NCBI GenBank assembly: GCA_016124645.1
Contig: WGNE01000007.1
Location: 1-49,245, forward strand
DNA: 49,245 nucleotides
From: Alphaproteobacteria bacterium
Lineage (GTDB): Bacteria > Pseudomonadota > Alphaproteobacteria > Micavibrionales > UBA2020
Direction of reading: 5' to 3'
Part shown: piece by piece, positions 1-7,408 of the stretch
How positions within the stretch are numbered: position 1 is the stretch's first letter
How the letters are laid out: each line of letters opens with the position of its first letter
The notes under the pieces: model-generated
Seen by the model: the letters and a program-made list of their open reading frames with translations, nothing else
The model's database searches: none
Told to the model about the DNA's origin: nothing
Program-made: the position numbers and the translations under genes

Positions 1-168
1 CGCGGGATTTTCGGCACATGGCCTTCCTTCTTCCCGCTGCCCGTGCTGCGCCTGCCCATCGACCTCGTTTTGTATCGCGGCAATATATATGCGGCGGATT
101 TCTCCCTCGGCCCCTTCGTCGGCAGCGACCATTTGCCCACGCTGACGACTTTCGTCCTAGAAGATTGA
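1..168 (+). CDS. Endonuclease/exonuclease/phosphatase family protein, C-terminal fragment
   Basis: The window opens inside a reading frame that continues for 55 codons to a TGA at 166-168. The visible tail contains a GTWPS motif, then LPIDLVLYRG, then GPFVGSDHLP. In the endonuclease/exonuclease/phosphatase (DNase I-like) fold the final strands carry an ID-x-VL motif and the catalytic SDH-P motif, which this tail matches in order and spacing. The position usually occupied by His in IDHVL is Leu here. Members are metal-dependent phosphodiesterases or phosphatases with varied substrates, so the substrate cannot be assigned. The start and most of the catalytic domain lie outside the window. No terminator is obvious before the promoter at 215. 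Confidence 0.7.
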   Translation, partial: RGIFGTWPSFFPLPVLRLPIDLVLYRGNIYAADFSLGPFVGSDHLPTLTTFVLED

Positions 169-214
169 AATACAATCATATTTTCAGACAATCCCCCTCT
201 GCCCTTATATTAAA

Positions 215-243
215 TTGACATAAATCCCGTCTTTGCTTATGTT
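215..243 (+). promoter_or_regulatory. Sigma70-type promoter upstream of the proteinase pair
   Basis: A perfect -35 TTGACA (215-220) is followed after exactly 17 bases by TATGTT (238-243), four of six matches to the -10 consensus. The predicted transcript would start near 250, leaving a leader of about 40 bases before the ATG at 291. The element sits in the 122-base gap after the stop at 168 and is the natural promoter for the two transglutaminase-like proteinase genes. Confidence 0.6.
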
Positions 244-290
244 AAGCGCGCAATTCCCCACGCAACAACAGGCAAGAGCGGCGACGCATC

Positions 291-1172
291 ATGTTCGAGA
301 AAAAGCAGAAAAAACCCACCTTCGGCAAACCCGTCGGCAAGCCCCACAGGCTGCGCCGCGCCTTTTTGAAGGCGACCGTCATGGGCACGCTGGTCTTCGG
401 CTCCTACCAGTATTACACGCCGCCGCAATACAAGGCCGCGGTCAACAACGCCATTTCCGACGTCACCGGATGGGAACATGCCAAGGGCACGGGCGACAAG
501 AACCTGACCTTCGTCTTCGAAAGCGCCAACGCGCCGACCGTGCTGGGCGAAAAAACCAAGGGCATCTTCAAGGACAACACCAACGTGCCCGACAACTGGT
601 TCGCCGCCATCGGCCGCCAGAACCTTTTGATGCAAAACAAGGACAACGCCAAAGCCTTCCACGCATGGCTTTCGCAGCTTGACGATTTGAAGGGCAAGAG
701 CATCGCCGAAAAGGCGAAGGGCGTGGACGCGCTCATCGACCAGAAGATCAAGTACGAAAGCGACGCCGCCACCTACCAGCGCGAAGACTACTGGGCCTCG
801 CCCATCGAAACCATTTCCAACAAGCAGGGCGACTGCGAGGATTTCGCGATTTTGAAATATTACGCGCTGCGCTATCTCGACGTTCCCGCTGACAAGATGT
901 TCGTGCTGGCCGTGGGCCAGCCGGGCGGCGACCTCGACCATGCGACGCTGACCGTCGATACGCGCGAGCCCGGCCTCATGCGCGCGGCGTGGGAAGCGGC
1001 GAAGCAGAAGGTCGCGGGCATCGCGCCCGAAGCGGACTACGTCATCCTCGACAACGACCAGAGCCCGGACGGCAAGCTGATTGAGCAAAAAGACAGCCGC
1101 TACCAGCCCTATTACGCCATGAACGAAAAGGGCATCTGGTCCGTGCCGAAAAACAGCAAGCTGGGCTGGTAA
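291..1172 (+). CDS. Transglutaminase-like cysteine proteinase (BTLCP / LapG-type), copy 1
   Basis: 293 residues. A basic N terminus leads into one probable membrane anchor (about residues 24-42), so the catalytic domain is probably periplasmic. The core matches the bacterial transglutaminase-like cysteine proteinase family that includes LapG: GDCEDFA with Cys182, DHATL with His217 and ILDND with Asp254 form the expected Cys-His-Asp triad. LapG releases biofilm adhesins under c-di-GMP control, but no lapA or lapD is adjacent, so the substrate here is unknown. About 20 extra residues lie between His and Asp compared with the short spacing I recall for LapG. The ATG at 291 is preceded only by a weak ribosome binding site. 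The next gene, 21 bases downstream, is a paralog and probably shares the transcript. Confidence 0.82.
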   Translation: MFEKKQKKPTFGKPVGKPHRLRRAFLKATVMGTLVFGSYQYYTPPQYKAAVNNAISDVTGWEHAKGTGDKNLTFVFESANAPTVLGEKTKGIFKDNTNVPDNWFAAIGRQNLLMQNKDNAKAFHAWLSQLDDLKGKSIAEKAKGVDALIDQKIKYESDAATYQREDYWASPIETISNKQGDCEDFAILKYYALRYLDVPADKMFVLAVGQPGGDLDHATLTVDTREPGLMRAAWEAAKQKVAGIAPEADYVILDNDQSPDGKLIEQKDSRYQPYYAMNEKGIWSVPKNSKLGW

Positions 1173-1193
1173 GACAGCGGCGCGGAAGGACGC

Positions 1194-2174
1194 ATGGGCA
1201 TTTTCGGCAAAAAGAAACCGCTGAAGGCAAAAACGGCGAAACGAAAGCGGCGGCCTTATGACGCGGTGGAACGCGCGCTGCTTTCCGGCATCGCCGTCAC
1301 CTCTTTCAGCCTCGCCGCTTTCAGCGGCTACCACCTGATGCCGCAACAAGACAGGGACTATGTCGATGCCAAGGTTTGCCGCACCGCCCTCGCCCTGCAC
1401 CTCCGCGACGACCTGCTGCCGCCCTCGCTGACCTACAGTTTCACGCAGGCAAGCGCGCCGAAGGTTTTCGGCGAACAGTCGAAGCCGGTGAAAGACCGCA
1501 ACGACGGCATCGCGCAGGAATGGACGCAAATGATGGCACGACAGGAAAAGGCGATGCAGGACCCGGAAAACGCCGCGACCTTCCACGCATGGCTCTCGCA
1601 GCTGGTCCTGTCCGAAAACACCGGCATCGCGAAAAAAGCCGCCGCGGTGGACGGGCTGGTGGACAAATACGTCACCTACGCGAATGACGCCGATATCTAC
1701 AAGACGGACGACTACTGGGCCACGCCGCTGGAAACGCTGGCGAATAAAAAAGGCGACTGCGAGGATTTCGCGATCCTGAAGTATTACGCCCTGCGCGCGC
1801 TGGGCGTGCCGGCGGAGCGCATGTACATGGTCATCGTCGGCGACGCGGGCACGGGCAAGGCCAACCACGCGACGCTGGTCATCGACGTCGGGGAGAAATC
1901 GACGCTGACGCGGCTGGAAGAAAGGCTGCGCGCCGCGCTGCCTGCGGACCGGGGCGGAGACGATGCGCCCGCGCCACGCCCCATGCACATCGTGCTGCTC
2001 GAAAACGACCAGTCGCCCTGGGGCGCGCTGCGCAAGCCCTCGGAAATGAAATACGACCCCTATTACGCAATGAACGAACACGGCGTCTGGATCCTGCCCG
2101 CGCCGAAAGAGACGCCCAAGGCGGCCCCGACCCCCGTGCCGAAACCCGCGCCGCCCGGCCCGCCGCTCAGCTAG
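1194..2174 (+). CDS. Transglutaminase-like cysteine proteinase (BTLCP / LapG-type), copy 2
   Basis: 326 residues, paralogous to the preceding gene along its whole length: shared blocks include FHAWLSQL, a DYWA-P-ET stretch, GDCEDFAILKYYALR and NDQSP. A Lys/Arg-rich N terminus precedes a single hydrophobic segment (about residues 29-48). Cys189 and His225 are kept, but the residue aligned with the third triad member is Glu270 (LLEND) where copy 1 has Asp254 (ILDND). A neighbouring Asp272 exists in both. The C terminus ends in a Pro/Ala-rich tail of about 25 residues absent from copy 1. GGAAGGA lies just upstream of the ATG. It is probably the second gene of a two-gene unit; the substitution may tune or weaken catalysis, which the sequence alone cannot decide. 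Confidence 0.8.
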   Translation: MGIFGKKKPLKAKTAKRKRRPYDAVERALLSGIAVTSFSLAAFSGYHLMPQQDRDYVDAKVCRTALALHLRDDLLPPSLTYSFTQASAPKVFGEQSKPVKDRNDGIAQEWTQMMARQEKAMQDPENAATFHAWLSQLVLSENTGIAKKAAAVDGLVDKYVTYANDADIYKTDDYWATPLETLANKKGDCEDFAILKYYALRALGVPAERMYMVIVGDAGTGKANHATLVIDVGEKSTLTRLEERLRAALPADRGGDDAPAPRPMHIVLLENDQSPWGALRKPSEMKYDPYYAMNEHGVWILPAPKETPKAAPTPVPKPAPPGPPLS

Positions 2175-2229
2175 AAGGCTGAATATAACCAATTGATAAA
2201 TAAATATAAACCTGAATATCCTAATTTTG

Positions 2230-2259
2230 TTGACAATGCTTGGTTATTTTTCGTAATGT
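2230..2259 (+). promoter_or_regulatory. Probable promoter of the four-gene small-protein array
   Basis: In the AT-rich 139-base gap before the array, a perfect TTGACA (2230-2235) is followed by TAATGT (2254-2259) at 18 bases. The -10 is a poor match (three of six), so the call rests mainly on the -35 and the position. The transcript would have a leader of about 45 bases before the ATG at 2314. Confidence 0.4.
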
Positions 2260-2313
2260 AGTTGCGTCTCAGGACGCGAAAGACCCGCTTTATAACCCGG
2301 AAAACAGGACGAC

Positions 2314-2697
2314 ATGCCCGCCCAGGAAGAATTCAGCCTCGCCAACGCCTATACGCTCGACGTCACCCGCAGCGAGGAAACCATCCTGTCCAACAGGCAG
2401 GACTATCCGGTCGTGTCGCTGTCCAGCATCACCCGCAGCTTCAATTTCGCGGCAAGACAGGTCATCACCCGCACCCGCGACGTGGTCTATCAGGAAGGCG
2501 GCTATAAATACGGCGGCTCGGGCGGGGTTTCGACCACGCTGAACATCCAGAGCTTCGAGGACGTGCCCGCGCCGGACGAGATCGCTGCCATGCACAAAAA
2601 ACTCACCGAAATGGGCGGCAGCCCGCCCCCGCTGGACGAGGTCTTGAACACCCTGTCCAAGCCCGCGAAACCCCTTTCACGGGGGACGACGCCGTGA
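2314..2697 (+). CDS. Small FNFxARQ-family protein, array member 1
   Basis: 127 residues, family not recognised. It is the first of four consecutive paralogs. Shared architecture: an N-terminal YTL-V segment, a core SFNFAARQVITRTRD, a Gly/Ser-rich variable stretch (GGYKYGGSGG), then a C-terminal module reading SFEDVP, an EI-AMHKKL helix and MGGSPPPLDEVLNTL. No signal peptide, membrane segment or cysteines are seen, so a cytoplasmic soluble protein is likely. The stop overlaps the GTG of the next gene in GTGA (2694-2697), which suggests coupled translation. Four diverged copies keeping the same motifs argue that these are real, selected genes. No function is claimed. Confidence 0.75.
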   Translation: MPAQEEFSLANAYTLDVTRSEETILSNRQDYPVVSLSSITRSFNFAARQVITRTRDVVYQEGGYKYGGSGGVSTTLNIQSFEDVPAPDEIAAMHKKLTEMGGSPPPLDEVLNTLSKPAKPLSRGTTP

Positions 2698-3077
2698 GCC
2701 AGCCCGAATACGACAAGCTTGACGATTCCACCCTGCGCGTGACCTACGACATGGCGGGCAAAAAGGGTGACAACTGGGGCGCGCCGCGCCTGTCGCGCAT
2801 TTTCAACTTCGAGGCCCGCCAGCTCATCACGCTCTACGAGCGCGGCGGCACGCAGGATTTCTCCATTCCCGGCCGCTACGGCAACACGACCGGCAAAAGC
2901 GCCGCCGTCACCTCGGACCTGCAGGTGCAGAACTTCAGCGAGCTGGACACGACCGCGGAGCTGGCCCGGATGCACAAAAAACTGAAGGACATGGGCGGCA
3001 AACCGCCTTCCATCGACGACCTTGCCGGCCAGCTGGACAAGAAAAAACCGGCCCTGCGCCCGCAAACCACCCCTTAA
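2694..3077 (+). CDS. Small FNFxARQ-family protein, array member 2
   Basis: 127 residues; starts with GTG at 2694, overlapping the stop of member 1 by four bases. It has the family pattern: STLRVTYD near the N terminus, RIFNFEARQLITLYE, a variable Gly/Ser/Thr stretch, then NFSELD, ELARMHKKL and DMGGKPPSIDDL. The C-terminal tail is Lys/Pro-rich and ends in TTP, as does member 1. Identity to its neighbours is concentrated in the FNF-ARQ and MHKKL-MGG-PP blocks, with the middle diverged. Function unknown; coupling to member 1 suggests they are made in fixed proportion and might form a mixed complex, which is inference. Confidence 0.75.
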   Translation: MSQPEYDKLDDSTLRVTYDMAGKKGDNWGAPRLSRIFNFEARQLITLYERGGTQDFSIPGRYGNTTGKSAAVTSDLQVQNFSELDTTAELARMHKKLKDMGGKPPSIDDLAGQLDKKKPALRPQTTP

Positions 3078-3100
3078 AGAAAAGAGCGAAGACAAGCGAG

Positions 3101-3460
3101 ATGGAAGAAGAATTCAACAAGGTCGGCGACTACACCCTGCGCGTGGACTTCGAGCAGTACAAGGGCAAGTATAAATACGAAGGCTATACCAAGATGTTCA
3201 ACTTCCTCGCCCGTCAGGTGACGACCACGCACCGCGACTGGGTCTGCGAGGGACGCGGCAGCAGTTCGGGCGGCAGCGCGGCGGTTTCCGCCCAGACGCG
3301 GGTCGAAAGCTTCGACGACCTGCCCTCGACAGCCGAGGTCAAATACATGTACAACAAGCTGGTCGAGCTGGGCGGCAAGCCCCCCGCGCTCGAAGAGGTG
3401 CTGGGCGACACGCTGGACAAAAGGCCCGTCTCGCGCCTGCGCCAGCCGGGCGCGAACTGA
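3101..3460 (+). CDS. Small FNFxARQ-family protein, array member 3
   Basis: 119 residues, starting 23 bases after member 2. Family blocks: DYTLRVDF, MFNFLARQVTTTHRD, a Ser/Gly-rich stretch (GSSSGGSAA), SFDDLP, EVKYMYNKL and LGGKPPALEEVL. The usual MHKKL is MYNKL here and MGG is LGG, so it is the most diverged member in the C-terminal module. It contains one Cys, just after the core. The tail is Arg/Pro-rich. GAAGACAAGCGAG before the ATG gives a modest ribosome binding site. Function unknown. Confidence 0.73.
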   Translation: MEEEFNKVGDYTLRVDFEQYKGKYKYEGYTKMFNFLARQVTTTHRDWVCEGRGSSSGGSAAVSAQTRVESFDDLPSTAEVKYMYNKLVELGGKPPALEEVLGDTLDKRPVSRLRQPGAN

Positions 3461-3522
3461 GGCCGGGCCGAGAACGGGATAACGACGACAAGATTGTTTT
3501 CATATCAAAGAGAATGCGAGAG

Positions 3523-3849
3523 ATGGCGGAACAGGCAAACGAACAATTTGAAATGCTTAACGACTATACGCTCGCCGTATCGACCGTCTTTTCGCTTCAG
3601 TCGCGCGCGGATCCCACGCTGCGCCGCGTCTTCAATTTCCGCGCCCGGCAGGTCACGGAGATTTATTCGATGTGGTACAGCCAGTCCGTCACCTCATCCA
3701 TGCAGAGCAAGAACTTCAGCGATTACGACAGCGCGGATGAAATCCTGCTGATGCACAAGAAACTCGTCGATATGGGCGGGCGCCCCCCCGCGCTCGACGA
3801 CATGCTGAAAACCCTGCGCAAGCCCGCGCTGGCCCCGCGCGAAAACTGA
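3523..3849 (+). CDS. Small FNFxARQ-family protein, array member 4
   Basis: 108 residues from the ATG at 3523, chosen over the in-frame ATG at 3514 because GCGAGAG lies just before it; either is possible and adds only three residues. Family blocks: DYTLAVST, RVFNFRARQVTEIY, a short variable stretch, NFSDYD, EILLMHKKL and DMGGRPPALDDML. The Gly-rich middle segment is shorter than in the other three. It ends 240 bases before rsmH, and the dcw promoter starts between them, so the array is likely a separate transcription unit. Function unknown. Confidence 0.73.
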   Translation: MAEQANEQFEMLNDYTLAVSTVFSLQSRADPTLRRVFNFRARQVTEIYSMWYSQSVTSSMQSKNFSDYDSADEILLMHKKLVDMGGRPPALDDMLKTLRKPALAPREN

Positions 3850-3917
3850 TCCTCCGCAAAACCCCTCCCTGCACCGGATTTGCACCCGAAAACACCCGCT
3901 TTTGCACGTGGCGTTGA

Positions 3918-3946
3918 TTGACGCTGCGAATCGCGGCGTGTACAGT
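3918..3946 (+). promoter_or_regulatory. Promoter of the dcw operon
   Basis: TTGACG (3918-3923) and TACAGT (3941-3946) are separated by 17 bases, with five and four matches to consensus. The start would be near 3953, giving a leader of about 137 bases before rsmH. No mraZ gene and no clear series of TGGG-type MraZ boxes follows. The gap 3850-4089 otherwise holds only the hairpin at 4048-4062. Confidence 0.55.
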
Positions 3947-4047
3947 AAAAGCGGGGTTAAATGTTTGCAGGGACTGCTCGGGGGTGCGGCCTGCCGCGTT
4001 TGACGAAAATTCAACGAAAAAAGCCGTCGCGGCAAAGCGGCGGCGCA

Positions 4048-4062
4048 CCCGGGCAACCCGGG
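4048..4062 (+). promoter_or_regulatory. GC hairpin in the rsmH leader
   Basis: CCCGGG, a CAA loop, then CCCGGG form a perfect six-pair hairpin 27 bases before the rsmH start. There is no T-run after it, so it is not a terminator. It could affect translation of rsmH; that is speculative. Confidence 0.3.
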
Positions 4063-4089
4063 ATCATCGAGGCCAGGCGCGATCATTTG

Positions 4090-5100
4090 ATGACTGCTGC
4101 AAGCGACATTGCCGAAACGAAAGACCGCGCGCAGGAAGACGGCGCATCCGGGCATATTCCCGTCATGCTGCGCGAGGTCCTGCAGACCCTGAAACCGAAA
4201 GACGGCGGCATCTACGTCGATGGCACTTTCGGCGCGGGCGGCTATACACGCGCCATCCTGAAGGCCGCCGACTGCACCGTCTATGCCATCGACCGCGACC
4301 CGGAGGCCCATGCCCGCGCCGTCGCCATGGCCCGCGACTTTCCGGGCAGGCTCATCCCCCTGCACGGGCGTTTCGGCAACGTCGCCGAATTGCTGGCGGA
4401 TGCGGGCGTGGATGCCATCGACGGGCTGGTGCTGGACCTCGGCGTTTCCTCCATCCAGCTCGCCACGCCCGGGCGCGGCTTTTCCTTCATGCACGACGGC
4501 CCGCTGGACATGCGCATGGACAACAGCGCGGGCGAAAGCGCGGGCGACGTCGTCAACCGGGCGTCCGAAAAAGACCTCGCCGACATCATCTTCAACTACG
4601 GGGAGGAACGCGCGGCGCGCCGCATCGCGAAACGCATCGTCGCCGCACGCGCGGAAAAACCGCTGGAAACCACCAAGGATCTCGTCCGCGTGGTGCATGA
4701 CGTGCTGCCCATGCACGGCGGCATGAAGACGGATACCGCGACCCGCACCTTCCAGGCGCTGCGCATCTACATCAACGACGAGCTGGGCGAACTGGAACGC
4801 GCGCTCGAGGCCGCGACCGCGCTGCTGAAACCCGAAGGGCGTCTCGTCGTCGTCTCCTTCCACTCGCTGGAGGACTGGCGGGTGAAGAATTTCTTAAAGG
4901 AACAATCGGGCCGCACGCCCAACGTCTCGCGCCACATGCCGCTGCCCGAAGCTTCCGCCCCCGCGCTTTTCACGCTGGAAAAGAACAGCGGCCTCGCCCC
5001 CACGGAAGAGGAAACCAAGGCCAACCCCCGCGCGCGCTCCGCGAGGCTGCGCTATGCCATCCGCACCGCCGTTCCGGCGGAAGGGGGCGCGCATGCGTAA
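4090..5100 (+). CDS. rsmH: 16S rRNA (cytosine-1402-N4)-methyltransferase RsmH
   Basis: 336 residues from the ATG at 4090; an in-frame ATG at 3961 would add 43 residues of uncharacteristic sequence and lies too near the predicted transcript start. RsmH (formerly MraW) uses S-adenosylmethionine to N4-methylate C1402 in the ribosomal P site. Diagnostic features are the N-terminal HIPVMLREVL, the SAM-binding VDGTFGAGGYT (about 43-53), the DLGVSS-QL stretch, FSFMHDGPLDMRMD, and VVSFHSLED near the C terminus. It is the first gene of the dcw operon, as usual when mraZ is absent. Its stop overlaps the ftsL start by eight bases. Confidence 0.95.
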   Translation: MTAASDIAETKDRAQEDGASGHIPVMLREVLQTLKPKDGGIYVDGTFGAGGYTRAILKAADCTVYAIDRDPEAHARAVAMARDFPGRLIPLHGRFGNVAELLADAGVDAIDGLVLDLGVSSIQLATPGRGFSFMHDGPLDMRMDNSAGESAGDVVNRASEKDLADIIFNYGEERAARRIAKRIVAARAEKPLETTKDLVRVVHDVLPMHGGMKTDTATRTFQALRIYINDELGELERALEAATALLKPEGRLVVVSFHSLEDWRVKNFLKEQSGRTPNVSRHMPLPEASAPALFTLEKNSGLAPTEEETKANPRARSARLRYAIRTAVPAEGGAHA

Positions 5101-5641
5101 GACGACCTTCATGTGGCTGATGCTCGCCGCGCTGGCGGGCGCGGTGCTGTTCCGCACCAGCCAGAAGGTGACGGACGGCCACGCGCAACTGGCGCAGATC
5201 ACCCAGAACATCCGCGAGGAAGAGGAAAGCATCCGCGTACTGCGCGCGGAATGGAGCTACCTCAACCAGCCCGCGCGGCTGGAAAAGCTTTCCGGCCAGT
5301 ACCTGCACCTGCAGCCTATGACCGGGCGACAGATGGTGAAACCCGCCGACCTGCCGCAACGCCCGCCGCCTGTGACGGTCGCCGCCGCCGACGAAGCGAC
5401 GCCCCCGCCCCTGCCTGCCTCCGCGACGGCACCCCCCGCGAAGCCCGCCCATGCGGCGGAGAATTTCACGCCGCCGAAAAAACTGCCCGTGAAGCCCGTT
5501 ATCGTTTTCAAGCACGAAGCCTCGCTGCCGGTCCTGAAACAACCCGCGCCGCAAGACGCGCCGACGAAGGACGCGCGCAGCTTCGGCGACGTCATGAAGA
5601 GCCTTGGCGCGCAACAGGGCGCATCGCGGGGGGCACGCTGA
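5093..5641 (+). CDS. ftsL: Cell division protein FtsL
   Basis: 182 residues from the ATG at 5093, with AAGGGGG just upstream; an earlier in-frame ATG at 5054 lies deep in rsmH and is less likely. The short cytoplasmic tip is followed by one membrane segment (about 6-22) and a coiled coil with EEESIRVLRAEW, then YLNQPARLEKLS, the conserved alphaproteobacterial FtsL segment. FtsL forms the FtsQLB complex that signals septal wall synthesis by FtsW-FtsI. The C-terminal half is a Pro/Ala-rich periplasmic extension, longer than in E. coli FtsL (121 residues). Its place between rsmH and ftsI supports the name strongly. Confidence 0.88.
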   Translation: MRKTTFMWLMLAALAGAVLFRTSQKVTDGHAQLAQITQNIREEEESIRVLRAEWSYLNQPARLEKLSGQYLHLQPMTGRQMVKPADLPQRPPPVTVAAADEATPPPLPASATAPPAKPAHAAENFTPPKKLPVKPVIVFKHEASLPVLKQPAPQDAPTKDARSFGDVMKSLGAQQGASRGAR

Positions 5642-5644
5642 CCC

Positions 5645-7408
5645 ATGCGCGATTTCCTCAACATCAGCAGCCGCCTGTCGGGCCGTCACGGCAAGGACAT
5701 CAAGGATAACGCGGCCTTTCACGCATCCTCACTCCTGCGCGCGAAGGCGCGGCTGGTCATGGTGGTGACAGTTTTCATGGTGGGCTACCTCGCCATCTCG
5801 CTGCGTCTGGCGGACCTCACCCTGCTGCGCGCCAAGCCGGCGGAGGACACGGGACTGCCGCAGGACGTGCGCCCGTTGAAAAAGCCCCTGCGCGGGCCCA
5901 TCGTCGATCGCAACGGCAACCTCGTCGCGACCTCCCTCGCCATGGCCTCGGTCTATGCCGATACGACGATGATCGAGAACGCGCCCGCGGTTGCAAGGGA
6001 GCTGGCCGCGATTTTGCCGGACGAGAAAGAGCCTGAGATCCTGCGCAAGCTGCAATCGGGCAAGAAGTTCATCTGGATCGCGCGCGACATCACGCCGCGG
6101 CAGGAATACAAGATCAACGCGCTGGGCCATCCCGGCCTCGCCTTTCAGGAGGAAGAGCGGCGCATCTACCCCGAGGGGAATTTGCTCGCGCACCTGCTGG
6201 GCTATACCGACGTGGACGGCAACGGCATCGCCGGCATCGAAAAGGCGCATGACGCCGACCTGAAGGCGGGCGACAAGACCGTGCGCCTGACGATCGATCT
6301 TCGCGTGCAGCACATCATGCACCGCGAGCTTTCCGCCGCGATGAAGAAGTTCAGCGCCAAGGCCGGCGTCGGCCTTGTCATGGACGTCGATACGGGCGAC
6401 GTGATCTCCATGGTCTCCCTGCCCGATTTCGACCCGCTGCACCCCGGGGACGCGCGCGACGCCGCGATGTTCCCGCGCGCCACGCTGGGCGTCTATGAAA
6501 TGGGCTCGACCTTCAAGCTGTTTTCCATGGCCGCCGCGCTCGACAGCGGCAGGGTGCATTTCTCCAGCGAGTTCGACGCGACCAAGCCGCTGCATTACGG
6601 CCGCTTCACCATCAACGACTACGAGCCGAAACACCGCTTCCTGACGGTGCCGGAGATTTTCATCTATTCCTCCAACATCGGCACGGCGAAGATGGCCGAA
6701 TACATCGGCACCGACGCGCTGAAAAGCTTTTACCGCCGCATGGGCTTTTTCGATACCGTGCCCGTCGATCTGCCCGAGCGCGGCGCGCCGCTCTACCCCC
6801 GCCCGTGGCGCGATATCAATACCTTGACCGCCGCCTTCGGCCACGGCGTCGCGGTCAGCCCGCTGCACCTCGTGCGCGCGGCGGCCGCGCTGGTGAACGG
6901 CGGCATCATGATCAAGCCGCATCTGGTGCAGACGGACGAACCGCGCCGCCTTTCGCCGGGGCCGGAGGGGGAGCGCGTCATCAAGCCGCAGACCTCGCTG
7001 GCCGTGCGGCGGCTGCTGGAAATGGTGGTCGCGGCGGGCACGGGGCGCAAGGCCTATGTCGAGGGTTACGACGTGGGCGGCAAGACCGGCACGGCGGAAA
7101 AGAACAAGGGCGGCAAGTACGAAAAGCACCTGCTCGTCTCCTCCTTCCTCGGCGTCTATCCGATTTCCAACCCGCGCTACGTGGTGCTGGCGATGCTGGA
7201 CGAGCCGCACGGCACGAAGGACACTTGGGGCTTCGCCACCGGCGGCTGGGTCGCCGCGCCCGTGGTGGCGAAAGTGGTGGAGCAGATGGCCCCGCTCTAT
7301 CACATCCCGCCCGACTTCAACAGCCACGACATCGTGCGCGAAATGGCCATGTACCTGAAAGACGCGAAGGAGGGCAAGAGCCTTGCATCTGTCGGCACTG
7401 ATCGATAA
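5645..7408 (+). CDS. ftsI: Septal peptidoglycan transpeptidase FtsI (PBP3)
   Basis: 587 residues. A cytoplasmic N terminus, one membrane anchor (about 37-55), a dimerisation (pedestal) domain starting near RGPIVDRNG, and a C-terminal transpeptidase domain. The three penicillin-binding motifs are present: STFK with the acyl-acceptor Ser288, SSN at 342-344 and KTGT at 480-483. The enzyme cross-links septal peptidoglycan with FtsW. It starts three bases after ftsL. Its last 26 bases overlap murE, whose ribosome binding site is inside ftsI. Length is typical for alphaproteobacterial FtsI. Confidence 0.95.
   Translation: MRDFLNISSRLSGRHGKDIKDNAAFHASSLLRAKARLVMVVTVFMVGYLAISLRLADLTLLRAKPAEDTGLPQDVRPLKKPLRGPIVDRNGNLVATSLAMASVYADTTMIENAPAVARELAAILPDEKEPEILRKLQSGKKFIWIARDITPRQEYKINALGHPGLAFQEEERRIYPEGNLLAHLLGYTDVDGNGIAGIEKAHDADLKAGDKTVRLTIDLRVQHIMHRELSAAMKKFSAKAGVGLVMDVDTGDVISMVSLPDFDPLHPGDARDAAMFPRATLGVYEMGSTFKLFSMAAALDSGRVHFSSEFDATKPLHYGRFTINDYEPKHRFLTVPEIFIYSSNIGTAKMAEYIGTDALKSFYRRMGFFDTVPVDLPERGAPLYPRPWRDINTLTAAFGHGVAVSPLHLVRAAAALVNGGIMIKPHLVQTDEPRRLSPGPEGERVIKPQTSLAVRRLLEMVVAAGTGRKAYVEGYDVGGKTGTAEKNKGGKYEKHLLVSSFLGVYPISNPRYVVLAMLDEPHGTKDTWGFATGGWVAAPVVAKVVEQMAPLYHIPPDFNSHDIVREMAMYLKDAKEGKSLASVGTDR

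Noticed and set aside
237..2192. A 651-codon minus-strand frame opposite the two transglutaminase-like genes
   Set aside because: It spans both genes and the gap between them and has a composition typical of antisense frames; the plus-strand genes have clear catalytic motifs.
3850..4089. RNase P RNA or other structured RNA before rsmH
   Set aside because: The gap is too short for rnpB and lacks its conserved core; only one small GC hairpin is present.
3961..4089. RsmH starting at the upstream ATG 3961
   Set aside because: The extra 43 residues do not resemble RsmH and the codon is about eight bases from the predicted transcript start.
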